Shown: in pieces, positions 20,986 to 30,257 of the stretch
Numbering within the stretch: position 1 is the first letter of the stretch
Layout: each line of letters opens with the position of its first letter
Assembly (NCBI RefSeq): GCF_034479375.1
Contig: NZ_CP140155.1
Location: 1,550,001-1,614,000 of the forward strand
Length of the DNA stretch: 64,000 nt
Direction: 5' to 3'
Source: Rhodopseudomonas palustris
Lineage (GTDB): Bacteria > Pseudomonadota > Alphaproteobacteria > Rhizobiales > Xanthobacteraceae
The notes under the pieces: generated by a model
Seen by the model: the letters and a program-made list of their open reading frames with translations, nothing else
What the model was told of the DNA's origin: nothing
The model's database searches: none
Translations under genes and position numbers: made by a program

Positions 20986-23304
20986 TCAATTGAAGCGATA
21001 GCTGAGCTGGCCGTAGACCATTCGCGGCGCGCCCGGCGCCACCTGACCGCCGAGCCAGGCATAGGGCGTGAAGTACTCTTCCCCGGTCAGGTTCTTCAGC
21101 GCGATGAAGGCGCGGAAGCCGTCCTTCTCGTAGCCGATCTTGGCATCGACCGTGTAGTAGCCGTCGGTCTTCCACAGATTGGCGTTGTCGACATACTGGC
21201 TCGATGCCGCATAGACGCCGGCGCCTACGCTCCAACCCGGCAGCACGTTCGGATCGAACTTGTAATTCGCCCACACCCGCCCGGAATGTTCGGGCACGTA
21301 GGGCAGCTTGTTGCCGGCCGGGATGACGCCCGAGGAGTCGGTGAACGCTCCGGCGAAGGTCGCATCGGTGTAGCCGTAGCTGCCGAGGAAGCTCCAGTTG
21401 CGGTTCGGCTGCCAGGTCATGTCGGTCTCGAAGCCGCGCGATTTCTGCTGCGTCAGGCCGGCGACGCCGAGCGCGATGGTCACCGGCACGTTGTCACGAT
21501 GGATCTCGAACACCGCGACGCTGCCGGACAGTTCGGCACTGATATTGAACTTCAACCCCGCTTCGACTTGCTGCGACAACTCGGGCTCCGGCCGCGCGAC
21601 CGCCTGAGTGAATCCCGCCCAGCGCATGCCCTCGCTGTAGCTGGCATAGGCCGACAGCCCCTTGACCAGATCGACCACCACGCCGGCGCGCGGCAGCAAT
21701 TTCGTGGTGTCGGTGACGAAGGTCGACGGCACCACCAGCGCGTTCTCGGTGTAGCTGATGTCGATATTGGCGAGGCGCGCGCCGGCCAGCACATGGACAC
21801 GGTCGTACAGCGACGACTGCAATTGCGCGTAACCGCCCTTGGTGGTGTAGGTGTTGTCGAAGTTGAAATACGCCGCGTATTCCGCGCCGGCGCTCGGATT
21901 GGGCCGCGTGTACGGGATCGCGAACACCGGATTCTGCAGGTCGACCGCCGCCGGCGGGCACGCGAAGGTGGTCAGGAAGCAGGTGTTGCCGAGATTGTCG
22001 CCGGTCATGAAGCCGCGATCGGTGACGCGGCTGTAGTCCGCGCCGATCAGCAGCGTGTTGCGGCTGATCGCGGTGTCGAACTTCGCCTTGACGCTGGGAT
22101 TGATGGTGAATTCCTGCTGCTTCTGGAACACTTCGAGATTCGACAGCAGCCAGGTCGACGGCGCGAACGCCGGCACTGCACCGGTCGCATCGCCGCCGAA
22201 CGCCCATTGCGACAGCTGATCGAATTCCGACTGGCTCCAGCGCGCCTTGATGTTCGCGGACCACACCGAATTGAACTGATGATCGAGCGTGACGGTGGCG
22301 CCGTGCGTCTTCGAATAGCTCGGCTCGATGTTGGACGGCCCGATATACAGATCGCGGGCCGCGCGGAAGTCGCCCAGGATGGTGCCGTACACCGGCAGCC
22401 CCGGATAGGCCTGCTGTTGCTGACGCGACAGGAAGCCCTGGATCGTCAGCGTGGTGTCCTCGCGATTGGTCAGCGTCAGGGTCGGATTGATGCTGTAGCG
22501 CTTGGAGTCAAGCACATCGATGTAGCTCTTGTTGCCGGTGTACTCGCCGGTGACGCGGAACAGCGCGGTCTTGTCCTGGTTGAGCGGCTGGTTGATGTCG
22601 AAGAACGGGTTCCAGTACTGATAGCTGCCCAGCCCGATGCCGAATTCCTGGCTGGCCTTGTCGGTCGGCAGTTTCGAGACGACGTTGACCGCGCCGCCGA
22701 TCGGGGCGCCGGGGCCGCCGCCATAGAGGATCGCGTTCGGGCCCTTCAGCACCTCGATGCGCTCGACATTGACCAGCCCGTCGCGGTCGCCAGGGTTGTA
22801 CATGCTCACCATCCCGTCGCGCCAAAGTTCCGCAGAGAAGCCGCGGATCTTGAGCTGCTGCAGGTCGGTGTTGGCGATGACGAACGGATTGACCGCCTGG
22901 GCGTTGCTGACGTTCTGCACCGCCTCGGTGACCGTCACCGCGCCCTGCTGCTCGATGAGCTGGCGCGACACCACCTGGATCGATTGCGGGATCTGTTCGA
23001 TCGGGGTGTCGGTCCGGGTCGCAGACGACGCCGTGAGCGCGCGAATGCCCTGCACCGGTCCGGCGGTGGTCTGGATCACCGGCGCACCGCTGCTCGGCGG
23101 CGCGGTGCTGACCGCCGCCTGCGCCGGCGCCCGCGGAGCCGTGGCGCTCGCCTGGCGCTTCTTTGTCGGCTTTCGCGTCGGCGGCTCGACCACCACACTC
23201 GGCAGGCCGGTGTTGGCTTGGGTCGACGTTTGGGCAAAGGCAAGATCGGGGACCGTCACGGCAGCGACGGACGCAGCGCAAAGCGCGCTCAGAAAACGTT
23301 GCAT
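20986..23304 (-). CDS. TonB-dependent siderophore-type outer-membrane receptor
   Basis: 772-residue outer-membrane transporter. A Sec signal (MQRFLSALCAASVAAVTVPDLAFA) is followed by a Pro/Ala/Lys-rich segment, then the plug domain (TPIEQIPQSIQVVSRQLIEQQG, and later LKGPNAILYGGGPGAPIGGAVNVVSK). The 22-stranded barrel ends in the terminal aromatic pattern QLSYRFN, typical of outer-membrane assembly. The wording of the plug matches the FpvA/FhuE siderophore class more than copper or B12 receptors. It sits between a DUF2946-like gene and the exported DJ-1 gene in one minus-strand unit. No clear Fur or Irr site was found. Confidence 0.93.
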   Translation of the reverse strand: MQRFLSALCAASVAAVTVPDLAFAQTSTQANTGLPSVVVEPPTRKPTKKRQASATAPRAPAQAAVSTAPPSSGAPVIQTTAGPVQGIRALTASSATRTDTPIEQIPQSIQVVSRQLIEQQGAVTVTEAVQNVSNAQAVNPFVIANTDLQQLKIRGFSAELWRDGMVSMYNPGDRDGLVNVERIEVLKGPNAILYGGGPGAPIGGAVNVVSKLPTDKASQEFGIGLGSYQYWNPFFDINQPLNQDKTALFRVTGEYTGNKSYIDVLDSKRYSINPTLTLTNREDTTLTIQGFLSRQQQQAYPGLPVYGTILGDFRAARDLYIGPSNIEPSYSKTHGATVTLDHQFNSVWSANIKARWSQSEFDQLSQWAFGGDATGAVPAFAPSTWLLSNLEVFQKQQEFTINPSVKAKFDTAISRNTLLIGADYSRVTDRGFMTGDNLGNTCFLTTFACPPAAVDLQNPVFAIPYTRPNPSAGAEYAAYFNFDNTYTTKGGYAQLQSSLYDRVHVLAGARLANIDISYTENALVVPSTFVTDTTKLLPRAGVVVDLVKGLSAYASYSEGMRWAGFTQAVARPEPELSQQVEAGLKFNISAELSGSVAVFEIHRDNVPVTIALGVAGLTQQKSRGFETDMTWQPNRNWSFLGSYGYTDATFAGAFTDSSGVIPAGNKLPYVPEHSGRVWANYKFDPNVLPGWSVGAGVYAASSQYVDNANLWKTDGYYTVDAKIGYEKDGFRAFIALKNLTGEEYFTPYAWLGGQVAPGAPRMVYGQLSYRFN

Positions 23305-23345
23305 CGGGGGTACTCCAGCAAAGTGCGTCTAGCGAACGAAGTCAG

Positions 23346-23729
23346 CTAGGCGGCTTGCGGAGGGCCTTGTGAGCTGCGCGGCTCGAACCGATCCGCTTCG
23401 CGGATCGTCGATATGCTGTCGCTGCCGGAGCCAACGTCCAGCGAGGTCCTGAGAATCGCGACGACATCCGGCTCAGGCAGCGGGCCGGAGAGCGACGCGA
23501 ATGTGCAGATCGAACAGGTGACGTGATGGATCGGGGTGTTCGAATGGTCCGAGCCGTCGCCGGTCGGCGCAACGCTGCTCGAGCAGATCGTCGGAATCCC
23601 GATCGCGTCTGCGACCGCCATCTCGGTGGCGACCACGCCGGCCAACAGCAGTTGCACAACAAAAAGTTGGCCGGCGATGACGCCGACCGCCCTTCGAATG
23701 CCACCCTGACGTCGCCACCAGCCGATCAC
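23346..23729 (-). CDS. Small DUF2946-like protein with His/Cys motif
   Basis: 127 residues with an N-terminal hydrophobic segment (AVGVIAGQLFVVQLLLAGVVA) that can act as signal or anchor. A metal-ligand-like cluster HHVTCSICTFASL lies near residue 70, the arrangement seen in DUF2946-type small proteins next to TonB-dependent receptors. It ends 41 bp before the receptor start on the same strand, so it is probably the first gene of that unit. The function is unknown. The Cys/His pattern suggests metal binding in the periplasm, which is inference. Confidence 0.65.
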   Translation of the reverse strand: MIGWWRRQGGIRRAVGVIAGQLFVVQLLLAGVVATEMAVADAIGIPTICSSSVAPTGDGSDHSNTPIHHVTCSICTFASLSGPLPEPDVVAILRTSLDVGSGSDSISTIREADRFEPRSSQGPPQAA

Positions 23730-23805
23730 GCCCCACCCCCGAGGCGCGAATAGATCGCAATGTTAGTTGATTGTCGAGTCGGGGGCCGAAATCACCCCCA
23801 CCATC

Positions 23806-24441
23806 CTACAGCTCGCTGTCGTCGTCCTCGACGCCGCGCTCCGACGGGCCGGAGACGATCTCGTTGCGCAGGCGCTCGAAGCGGCGGCGGGTGCGGCGCT
23901 CGCGGGTGTCGATGAAGGCGATCGCCTCGGCGCGCGACAGCGGGCCGGCGACGATCGGCTGTGACGAGGTGCCGATGGTTTCGTCGACGTAGTAGCCGTC
24001 GTCTTCGTGCCGCACGCTCCATTTGAAGCGCAACGCCTCGAGCGGCCCCGGGCCGTGGCGCGTCAAGGCATCGAGATCCTCGGGCCCGGCATCGCTCACC
24101 ACGTCGGCCGGCTCGGGCTGCTCCGAAGAAGTCATGGTGATCTCGACGATCTCCACGGTCTCGATCTGCACCGAGACGACGTCGTCTGCCGCGGGGTCCC
24201 CGCCACCCTGCGCGGTCTCGTCCCGCGCGATCTCATCGAGCGCGGTGTCGTCGCGGGAAGTGTCGTCGCGAAAAGCGTCTTCGCGGGAGGTGTCGTCGGC
24301 GATGTCGTCCTGCGCAGCAACGTCCGAGGAAGCGTCGTCCCCTTTTTCGCCGCGCGCCTTCGCGTCCGGCTTCGGGGCCGGCTTTTCGAAGATGCTCGCG
24401 ATCACGGCCAGCGCCTGATCGGTCGGATCGTTGCCAGTCAC
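23806..24441 (-). CDS. Acidic hypothetical protein with short internal repeats
   Basis: 211 residues if translation starts at GTG 24441, which has GAGGGG 9 nt upstream. A longer frame begins at a TTG at 24480 with no ribosome site. Between about residues 45 and 80 the chain is a run of Asp/Arg/Thr repeats built on DDTSR. A hydrophobic beta-like segment (VSVQIETVEIVEITM) follows. The C-terminal part has a conserved look: LEALRFKWSVRHEDDGYYVDETIG and AEAIAFIDTRERRTRRRFERL. No signal peptide or membrane helix is present. No function is recognised. Confidence 0.65.
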   Translation of the reverse strand: MTGNDPTDQALAVIASIFEKPAPKPDAKARGEKGDDASSDVAAQDDIADDTSREDAFRDDTSRDDTALDEIARDETAQGGGDPAADDVVSVQIETVEIVEITMTSSEQPEPADVVSDAGPEDLDALTRHGPGPLEALRFKWSVRHEDDGYYVDETIGTSSQPIVAGPLSRAEAIAFIDTRERRTRRRFERLRNEIVSGPSERGVEDDDSEL

Positions 24442-24546
24442 GTCAAAGTCCCCCTCAAATACATACGAAATGACAGCCAAGGCGGCGCGTCAACGCCGAC
24501 CTTGGTCGTTTTGTTTCTGAGAATGCCGGCGAAAAGCTGGACTAAA

Positions 24547-25971
24547 TCAGGCGCAAACCGGTGGCCTGCGGCTTTTCCAGGGCCGTTCCCGTTCGAGCTG
24601 CGAAGCGAGACGCAACAGCGTCGCCTCGTCGCCGAACCGGCCCGCGAACATCATACCGATCGGCAGGCCACTCGCGGTCCACGCCAGCGGCACCGACATC
24701 GCCGGCTGGCCCGACATGTTGAACAGGCTGGTGCCGGGGATGTAGCGCCGCAGCAACGGACTGATCCCGGACAGATCGCTGGCCATGGTGTCGAGCTCGC
24801 CGATTTCGAGCGGCGGCAGGCACAGCGTCGGCGACAGGAAGACGTCGATATCGGCGAAGAAATCCGACAGCGCGTGCGAGATCCGAAACGCCGCGAGCTG
24901 CGCGGCGCAATAGTCGATGCCGCTGGCGCGGCCGGCATTGGCGGCGCTGGCGAGCGTCAGCTTCTCGAAGTCGCGATCGGTCACAGGGCGGCCGAGCACC
25001 TGCTCGGCGAGCTTCACCGTCAGCCCGGTATTGCAGGCAACGATGGTGGCGATCACGTCGGCCGGGTCGGCCGGCAGCTTCGGCGCGCGCTGTACAACGT
25101 GGTGGCCGAGGCCTTCCAGCATCTTCGCGGTATCGCGCACCGCGGCCGCGATCTCCGGATCGATGGCATCGCCATAAGTGGAGGCGTCGGTGAAGGCGAT
25201 CCGCAGCCGCCCCGGATCGCGGCCGACCTCTTGCGCGAACGGCCGCTCCGGCGCCGGCGCGACGTAGGGGCTCGACGGCTCGGGGCCATGCAGCGCATCC
25301 AGCATCGCCGCGCTGTCGCGCACGGTGATACTCACCACATGGCCGCAGGCGAAGCCGCCCCAGCCCTCGCCGCGATCCGGCCCGAGCGGATTGCGCGCCC
25401 GCGTCGGCTTCAGCCCGAACACGCCGCAGGCCGACGCCGGAATCCGGATCGACCCGCCGCCGTCGCTGGCATGCGCCACCGGCAGGATCCGCGCCGCCAC
25501 CGCCGCGGCGGCGCCGCCCGACGATCCGCCGGAGGAGTGATCGAGATTCCACGGATTGCGCGTCGGCCCGTGCAGCCGCGATTCCGTGGTCGGCATCAGC
25601 CCGAATTCCGGACTCGCGCTCTTGCCGAAGATCGTCACGCCCGAAGCGAGAAACCGGCCCGCCAGCGTGCCGGTGTGCGGCGCGACGAAGTCCTTGTACA
25701 GGCTGGCGCCGAAAGTGGTGCGGGTGCCGGCGAGCAGATCGAGATCCTTCAGCAGAAACGGCACGCCGGTGAACGGACCTTCGGGCAAGCCGTTGTCGAT
25801 CTGCTGTCGCGCATAGTCGTCATGCCGAACGACGACCGCGTTGAGCTTGTCGTCGAGCGCATCGGTCCGCGCGATCGCCTCGTCGAGCAGTTCACCGGGC
25901 GTGACCTGCTTGCGACGTACCAGCTCGGCGAGTCCGACGCCGTCGAAATCGCCGTACTCTTTCAATGCCAC
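24547..25971 (-). CDS. Amidase (amidase-signature family)
   Basis: Cytoplasmic Ser-Ser-Lys amide hydrolase of 474 residues. GTG 25971 is preferred because GGGGAGG lies 6 nt before it. The frame also opens at a TTG 15 nt earlier, inside that site. The catalytic Lys is in PFLLKDLD (about residue 77). The signature [27 protein letters not shown] carries the cis-Ser and nucleophilic Ser, and [10 protein letters not shown] follows. It is not GatA: no gatB or gatC is nearby and the C-terminal region is of the broad-substrate type. A palindromic repeat separates it from the dehydrogenase upstream. Confidence 0.92.
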   Translation of the reverse strand: MALKEYGDFDGVGLAELVRRKQVTPGELLDEAIARTDALDDKLNAVVVRHDDYARQQIDNGLPEGPFTGVPFLLKDLDLLAGTRTTFGASLYKDFVAPHTGTLAGRFLASGVTIFGKSASPEFGLMPTTESRLHGPTRNPWNLDHSSGGSSGGAAAAVAARILPVAHASDGGGSIRIPASACGVFGLKPTRARNPLGPDRGEGWGGFACGHVVSITVRDSAAMLDALHGPEPSSPYVAPAPERPFAQEVGRDPGRLRIAFTDASTYGDAIDPEIAAAVRDTAKMLEGLGHHVVQRAPKLPADPADVIATIVACNTGLTVKLAEQVLGRPVTDRDFEKLTLASAANAGRASGIDYCAAQLAAFRISHALSDFFADIDVFLSPTLCLPPLEIGELDTMASDLSGISPLLRRYIPGTSLFNMSGQPAMSVPLAWTASGLPIGMMFAGRFGDEATLLRLASQLERERPWKSRRPPVCA

Positions 25972-26021
25972 GATGAGCCTCCCCAATTGTTATTTCGTGT
26001 GATGCAACGATCGTTGGTCGC

Positions 26022-26104
26022 CGTCATTGCGAGCGAAGCGAAGCAATCCAGACTCTCAGTGCACGGAGCTGGATTGCTTCGTCGCTACGCTCCTCGCAAT
26101 GACG
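26022..26104. repeat. 83-bp dispersed palindromic repeat, copy 1
   Basis: Begins CGTCATTGCGAGCGAAGCG and ends with its near reverse complement CGCTCCTCGCAATGACG. The inner arms CAATCCAG and CTGGATTG lie around a short centre containing CAGTGCACGG. A second copy of the same length lies at 30156-30238 inside the ABC transporter operon. This is a typical intergenic palindrome of Bradyrhizobium-like genomes. It lies between the dehydrogenase stop and the amidase start. Confidence 0.85.
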
Positions 26105-26122
26105 GGGCCGAGATTTGTCGAA

Positions 26123-27112
26123 CTAACCGAGCACGTCCTGATTGACGACATTCGCGGCGATCGGGGCGCCGTCGAGTGCGCTCAGCATGTTGCGCGCGGT
26201 CTGCTCGCCCATCCGGTCGAGCGCTTCGCGGGTGACGCCGGCGACGTGCGGGGCGATGATCACATTGGGCAGATCGAATAATTTGTGACCAAGCGGCGGC
26301 GGCTCCACCTCGAACACGTCGAGGCCTGCACCGGCGAGCCGGCCCGCGACCAGCGCGTCGTACAGCGCCTGCTCGACGACGATGCCGCCGCGCGCGGTGT
26401 TGATCAGATACGCCGTCGCCTTCATCTTCGCCAGCCGCGCAGCGTCGAACATCCCGGTGGTCTCCGGAGTCTTCGGGCAGTGCAGGCTGACGAAATCCGC
26501 GCGCGGCAGCATGGCGTCGAGATCGGAGAGCGGCTCGCAGCCGGCCGCTTCGATCGCCGCGGCGGGCACGTAGGGATCGTACACCAGCACGGTCATTTCC
26601 ATCGCGAGACAACGCTTGGCGGTGCGGGTGCCGATCCGGCCGAAGCCGACAATCAGCACGGTCTTGCCGAACAGGTCGAACGGCAACAGCCCGAGCCGCG
26701 TCGCCCAGGCGCCGGTCTTGACCAGCGCGTGCAGCTCGACGCCGCGCTTGGCCAGCGTCAACATCATGAACAGCGCCTGTTCGGCGACCGAGGGCGAATT
26801 CGCGGTGCCGGCGGTCATCAGCGGCACCTTGCGCTTCGACAGCGCCGGAACGTCGACCGCGTCGTAGCCGACGCCGATCCGCGCCACCACCTTCATGTCG
26901 CGGGACGCTTCCAGCTCGGCCTCGCCGAACCGCGTCGCGCCGAGCGCCACGCCGTGCACCGGCGCTTCCGCCTGCAGCAGCGCCTCGAAATCGGACGCCG
27001 AGATCATATTGGGGAATTCGATCACGTCGATGTCGGAGCGCTCGGCGAACAGCGCCCTTCCCGGTTCCGACAGCGATTCCGTGATCAGCAGTTTCTTCTT
27101 GTTGGTCGTCAT
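26123..27112 (-). CDS. D-2-hydroxyacid dehydrogenase (phosphoglycerate dehydrogenase-like)
   Basis: NAD(P)-dependent oxidoreductase of 329 residues. ATG 27112 (MTTNKKKLLITESLSEPG) was chosen. The upstream extension has no homologous look. The nucleotide-binding motif VGFGRIGTRTAKR lies near residues 150-162. The catalytic set is Arg in NTARGG, Glu in VFEVEPP and His in APHVAG. It lacks the ACT regulatory domain of true SerA enzymes. It lies 32 bp after the ABC ATPase gene and is the last gene of that operon, so it probably oxidises or reduces a sugar-acid-like metabolite of the imported substrate. Confidence 0.9.
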   Translation of the reverse strand: MTTNKKKLLITESLSEPGRALFAERSDIDVIEFPNMISASDFEALLQAEAPVHGVALGATRFGEAELEASRDMKVVARIGVGYDAVDVPALSKRKVPLMTAGTANSPSVAEQALFMMLTLAKRGVELHALVKTGAWATRLGLLPFDLFGKTVLIVGFGRIGTRTAKRCLAMEMTVLVYDPYVPAAAIEAAGCEPLSDLDAMLPRADFVSLHCPKTPETTGMFDAARLAKMKATAYLINTARGGIVVEQALYDALVAGRLAGAGLDVFEVEPPPLGHKLFDLPNVIIAPHVAGVTREALDRMGEQTARNMLSALDGAPIAANVVNQDVLG

Positions 27113-27144
27113 TCCAGCCCCGTGGACGTCTCTCTGTCCGGCCT

Positions 27145-28245
27145 TCAGATCACGAGGCCGGTCCCCTCGTCTATCAGGTGCATATTGTTGAGGTCCACCG
27201 CCAAACGCAACATGCCTCCATCCCGCGCCCCGGCATTCGGGCTGACGCGGCCGCAGACCTCGCTGCCGTTGAGATTGAAATAGATCAGCGTCTCCATCCC
27301 CATCGGCTCGGTGATGTCGAGCAGCGCGTCGAACGCCGCGACGCCGGGTTCCAGCGTCGCCCTGGCGTCGGCGATGTGCTCGGGGCGGATGCCGAGCTGC
27401 AATTTTTTGTCGCGGGCTATGCCGCGATAATGCGCCGCCTTCTGCTCCGGCACCGGCATCGCCAGCGTGTCCGACAGCCGGATCTGCAGCCGGCCGGCAT
27501 TCTCCTCCAAGGTGCAAGGAATGAAATTCATCGAAGGCGAGCCGATGAAGCCGGCGACGAAGCGCGTCGCCGGGCGGTGATACAATTCGTTCGGCGTGCC
27601 GACCTGCTCGATCCGCCCATTGTTCATCACCACGACGCGGTCCGCCAGCGTCATCGCCTCGACCTGGTCGTGGGTGACGTAGACCGTGGTGGTGCGCACT
27701 TTCTGGTGCACCCGCTTGATCTCGAACCGCATCTGCACGCGCAATTGCGCGTCGAGATTGGACAGCGGCTCGTCGAACAGGAACACTTTCGGATTGCGGA
27801 CGATGGCGCGGCCCATCGCGACGCGCTGGCGCTGGCCGCCGGAGAGCTGCTTCGGCTTGCGGTTGATCAGGTCGGTGATGTCCAGCATCCGCGCCGCCTC
27901 GTCGACGCGCTTCTTGATCTCGGCCTTGGGATATTTCTTCAGCCGCAGCCCGAACGACATGTTCTCCGCCACCGTCATGTGCGGATACAGCGCGTAGTTC
28001 TGGAACACCATGGCGATGTCGCGGTCCTTCGGCGGCACGTCGTTGACGACGTCTCCGCCGATCACGATGTCGCCGTCGGAGATGTCCTCGAGCCCGGCGA
28101 TCATCCGCAGCGTCGTCGACTTGCCGCAGCCCGAGGGTCCGACGAACACCACGAATTCCTTGTCGGGAATGTCGAGGTCGATGCCGCGGACGGCCTCGAC
28201 GTCGTCGTAGCGCTTCACCACCTTGCGCAAATTCACTTCAGCCAT
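27145..28245 (-). CDS. Sugar ABC transporter ATP-binding protein (MalK/UgpC type)
   Basis: 366-residue ATPase of a CUT1 carbohydrate importer. Walker [10 protein letters not shown] lies near residue 37. The signature [17 protein letters not shown] and Walker [15 protein letters not shown] follow, then the switch His in [12 protein letters not shown]. The C-terminal TOBE/regulatory domain of about 130 residues is present, as in MalK and UgpC. Its start lies 3 bp after the second permease stop, so translation is coupled. It supplies energy for the two permeases upstream. Confidence 0.95.
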   Translation of the reverse strand: MAEVNLRKVVKRYDDVEAVRGIDLDIPDKEFVVFVGPSGCGKSTTLRMIAGLEDISDGDIVIGGDVVNDVPPKDRDIAMVFQNYALYPHMTVAENMSFGLRLKKYPKAEIKKRVDEAARMLDITDLINRKPKQLSGGQRQRVAMGRAIVRNPKVFLFDEPLSNLDAQLRVQMRFEIKRVHQKVRTTTVYVTHDQVEAMTLADRVVVMNNGRIEQVGTPNELYHRPATRFVAGFIGSPSMNFIPCTLEENAGRLQIRLSDTLAMPVPEQKAAHYRGIARDKKLQLGIRPEHIADARATLEPGVAAFDALLDITEPMGMETLIYFNLNGSEVCGRVSPNAGARDGGMLRLAVDLNNMHLIDEGTGLVI

Positions 28246-28248
28246 GTG

Positions 28249-29163
28249 TCACCCTTTGGTTGCGCCCGCGGTGAGCCCCGCGATGTAGTAGTCCATCAGA
28301 AATGCGTAGATGATCAGCGGCGGCGCGGCGCCGAGCAGAGCGCCGGTCATGATCTGCCCCCAGTTGAACACGTCGCCCTTGATCAGCGTGGTGATGATGC
28401 CGACCGGCAGCACCAATTGATCGGTGGACGTGGTGAACACCAGCGGATACAGGAACTGCGCCCACGACACCGTGAAGGCGAAGATCGTCGCGGCGATGAT
28501 GCCGGGCAGCGCCACCGGAATGAAGATCCGCGTCAGCGTCTGGAACCACGACGCGCCGTCGATGATCGCGGCCTCGTCGAGCTCCTTCGGGATCGAGGCG
28601 AAATAGCCGATCATGATCCAGGTGCAGAACGGCACCGTCAGTGTCGGATAGATGATCAACAGCACGTACCAGCGGTTGATGAGCTGGATGCCGCTCCAGT
28701 CGCCGAAGGTGGCGAACATCTTGAACAGCGGGATGAACAGCAGCGTGTCCGGAATCAGATAGGTCAGGAACACGCCGGTGGCGAGCGTCGCCGAGCCCCA
28801 GAACCGCATCCGCGCCAACGCGAACGCCGCCGGCACGCTGATCAGCATGGTGATGGTGACGACGAAGATCGACACCATCGCCGAGTTGAAGAAGAACGTC
28901 AGGAACTGGTTCGACGTCAGCAACTGGATGTAGTTGCCGAGCGTCGGGTGGAACACCCACCACGGATTGGTCGCCGCCGAAATCTCCTGGCTGCTCTTGA
29001 GCGAGGTGATCAGCATGTACAGCGGCGGCACCAGCGAGAAAACGGCGAAGATCGTGAGAAAGAAGTACGACCATTTCAGCGCCCAGGCGCGGTCGCGGCT
29101 CATGCTGCCGTAGCCGGGATTGCGCCGCGGCGCGGCCTTGTCGATCGTGAGTGTCGAGGCCAT
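28249..29163 (-). CDS. Sugar ABC transporter permease (MalG/UgpE type)
   Basis: 304-residue inner-membrane subunit with six predicted helices. The EAA loop ELDEAAIIDGASWFQTLTRIFIPVALPG, which docks on the ATPase, is intact. The start ATG overlaps the stop of the first permease by one base (TGATG), indicating translational coupling. Together with the other permease it forms the translocation channel of a CUT1 importer. The substrate cannot be told from sequence. Confidence 0.95.
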   Translation of the reverse strand: MASTLTIDKAAPRRNPGYGSMSRDRAWALKWSYFFLTIFAVFSLVPPLYMLITSLKSSQEISAATNPWWVFHPTLGNYIQLLTSNQFLTFFFNSAMVSIFVVTITMLISVPAAFALARMRFWGSATLATGVFLTYLIPDTLLFIPLFKMFATFGDWSGIQLINRWYVLLIIYPTLTVPFCTWIMIGYFASIPKELDEAAIIDGASWFQTLTRIFIPVALPGIIAATIFAFTVSWAQFLYPLVFTTSTDQLVLPVGIITTLIKGDVFNWGQIMTGALLGAAPPLIIYAFLMDYYIAGLTAGATKG

Positions 29164-30101
29164 CAGCTTTCGTTCCCGCGCTTGTTGATGTCACGGAGGA
29201 TGAAGATCGCCGCGACGCCGAGGATCGGCAGCATGAACAGCGACACGCTGGCGCCGAGCGGAATGTCCGAACCCTCGATCCCGATCCGGAACGCCCAGGT
29301 CGCGAAGATGTGGGTGTGGTCGAGCGGGCCGCCGGCGGTGAGGATGCGGACGATGTCGAAATTGGCGAAAGTGACGATCAGCGAGAACAGCGTGGTGATG
29401 GCGATGATGTTTCGCATCATCGGCAGCGTCACATACCAGAGCTTCTGCCACCAATTGGCGCCGTCGATCGCCGCCGCTTCGTAGAGCTGCTCCGGCACCG
29501 ATTTCAGCGCCGCCAGATACATAATCATGAAGAACGGCGCGCCGTACCAGATATTGACCAGAATGACCGAGAATCGCGCCCAGGACGCGTCGCCGGTCCA
29601 CGGGATCGGGCCGATTCCGAACATCCCGAGCGTGTAGTTGAACGCCGAATAGGACGGGTCGAACAGCCACAGCCAGGCCAGCGTCGACATCGCCGGCGGG
29701 ATCACCCACGGCACCAGCAGCATGCCGCGCCATTTGCGCTGGCCCTTGGCCGGCACGTTGTGGACGAAATGCGCGACGATGAAGCCGAGCAGCGCCTTGA
29801 ACACCACGGCGGTGATCGCGAAGATGCAGCTCTGCTGCACCACCAGCCAGAAGGTGTCGCGTTTGAACAGGAACAGGAAATTGTCGAAGCCGACGAAGCG
29901 CTGCATCGACTTGTTCAGCGTCGACAGGTGCACCGCGTAGAACGCCGGATAGACCACCAGCACCCCGATCAGCACGATCAGCGGCAGCGCCATCAGGAAC
30001 GCCACCATCGATTTGCGCTTCATCATCGCCGCCAGCCCGCCGCGCCGGCGGCGGGTGGACGCCGCGGCGACCCTGCCCGGCTGGTACGGAATGTCGACCA
30101 T
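29163..30101 (-). CDS. Sugar ABC transporter permease (MalF/UgpA type)
   Basis: 312-residue inner-membrane subunit. A basic N-terminal tail (STRRRRGG) precedes helix 1 (VAFLMALPLIVLIGVLVV). The EAA loop QLYEAAAIDGANWWQKLWYVTLP is complete. ATG 30101 has AGGAGG upstream. A palindromic repeat of 83 bp lies between this gene and the binding-protein gene and may lower expression of the membrane components relative to the binding protein. Confidence 0.95.
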   Translation of the reverse strand: MVDIPYQPGRVAAASTRRRRGGLAAMMKRKSMVAFLMALPLIVLIGVLVVYPAFYAVHLSTLNKSMQRFVGFDNFLFLFKRDTFWLVVQQSCIFAITAVVFKALLGFIVAHFVHNVPAKGQRKWRGMLLVPWVIPPAMSTLAWLWLFDPSYSAFNYTLGMFGIGPIPWTGDASWARFSVILVNIWYGAPFFMIMYLAALKSVPEQLYEAAAIDGANWWQKLWYVTLPMMRNIIAITTLFSLIVTFANFDIVRILTAGGPLDHTHIFATWAFRIGIEGSDIPLGASVSLFMLPILGVAAIFILRDINKRGNES

Positions 30102-30155
30102 CGAAGGCTCCTCCTATGAATCGCCGGCATCGGCGCATTGCCGGCGGAATCTCCC

Positions 30156-30238
30156 CGTCATTGCGAGCGAAGCGAAGCAATCCAGCTCAGTGCACGGCGC
30201 GCCTGGATTGCTTCGTCGCTGCGCTCCTCGCAATGACG
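30156..30238. repeat. 83-bp dispersed palindromic repeat, copy 2
   Basis: Same family and length as 26022-26104: outer arms CGTCATTGCGAGCG/CGCTCCTCGCAATGACG and centre containing CTCAGTGCACGG. It is located within the ABC transporter operon, between the binding-protein stop and the first permease start. It would form a long hairpin in the mRNA. Confidence 0.85.
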
Positions 30239-30257
30239 GAAGGACGATTTTGGATCG

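Noticed and set aside
21286-23349. 687-codon open frame opposite the TonB-dependent receptor
   Set aside because: Shadow frame. The minus-strand receptor has signal peptide, plug and terminal aromatic motif.
24007-26145. 712-codon plus-strand frame opposite the acidic protein and the amidase
   Set aside because: Spans two well-supported minus-strand genes and an intergenic gap. Arg-rich, no motifs.
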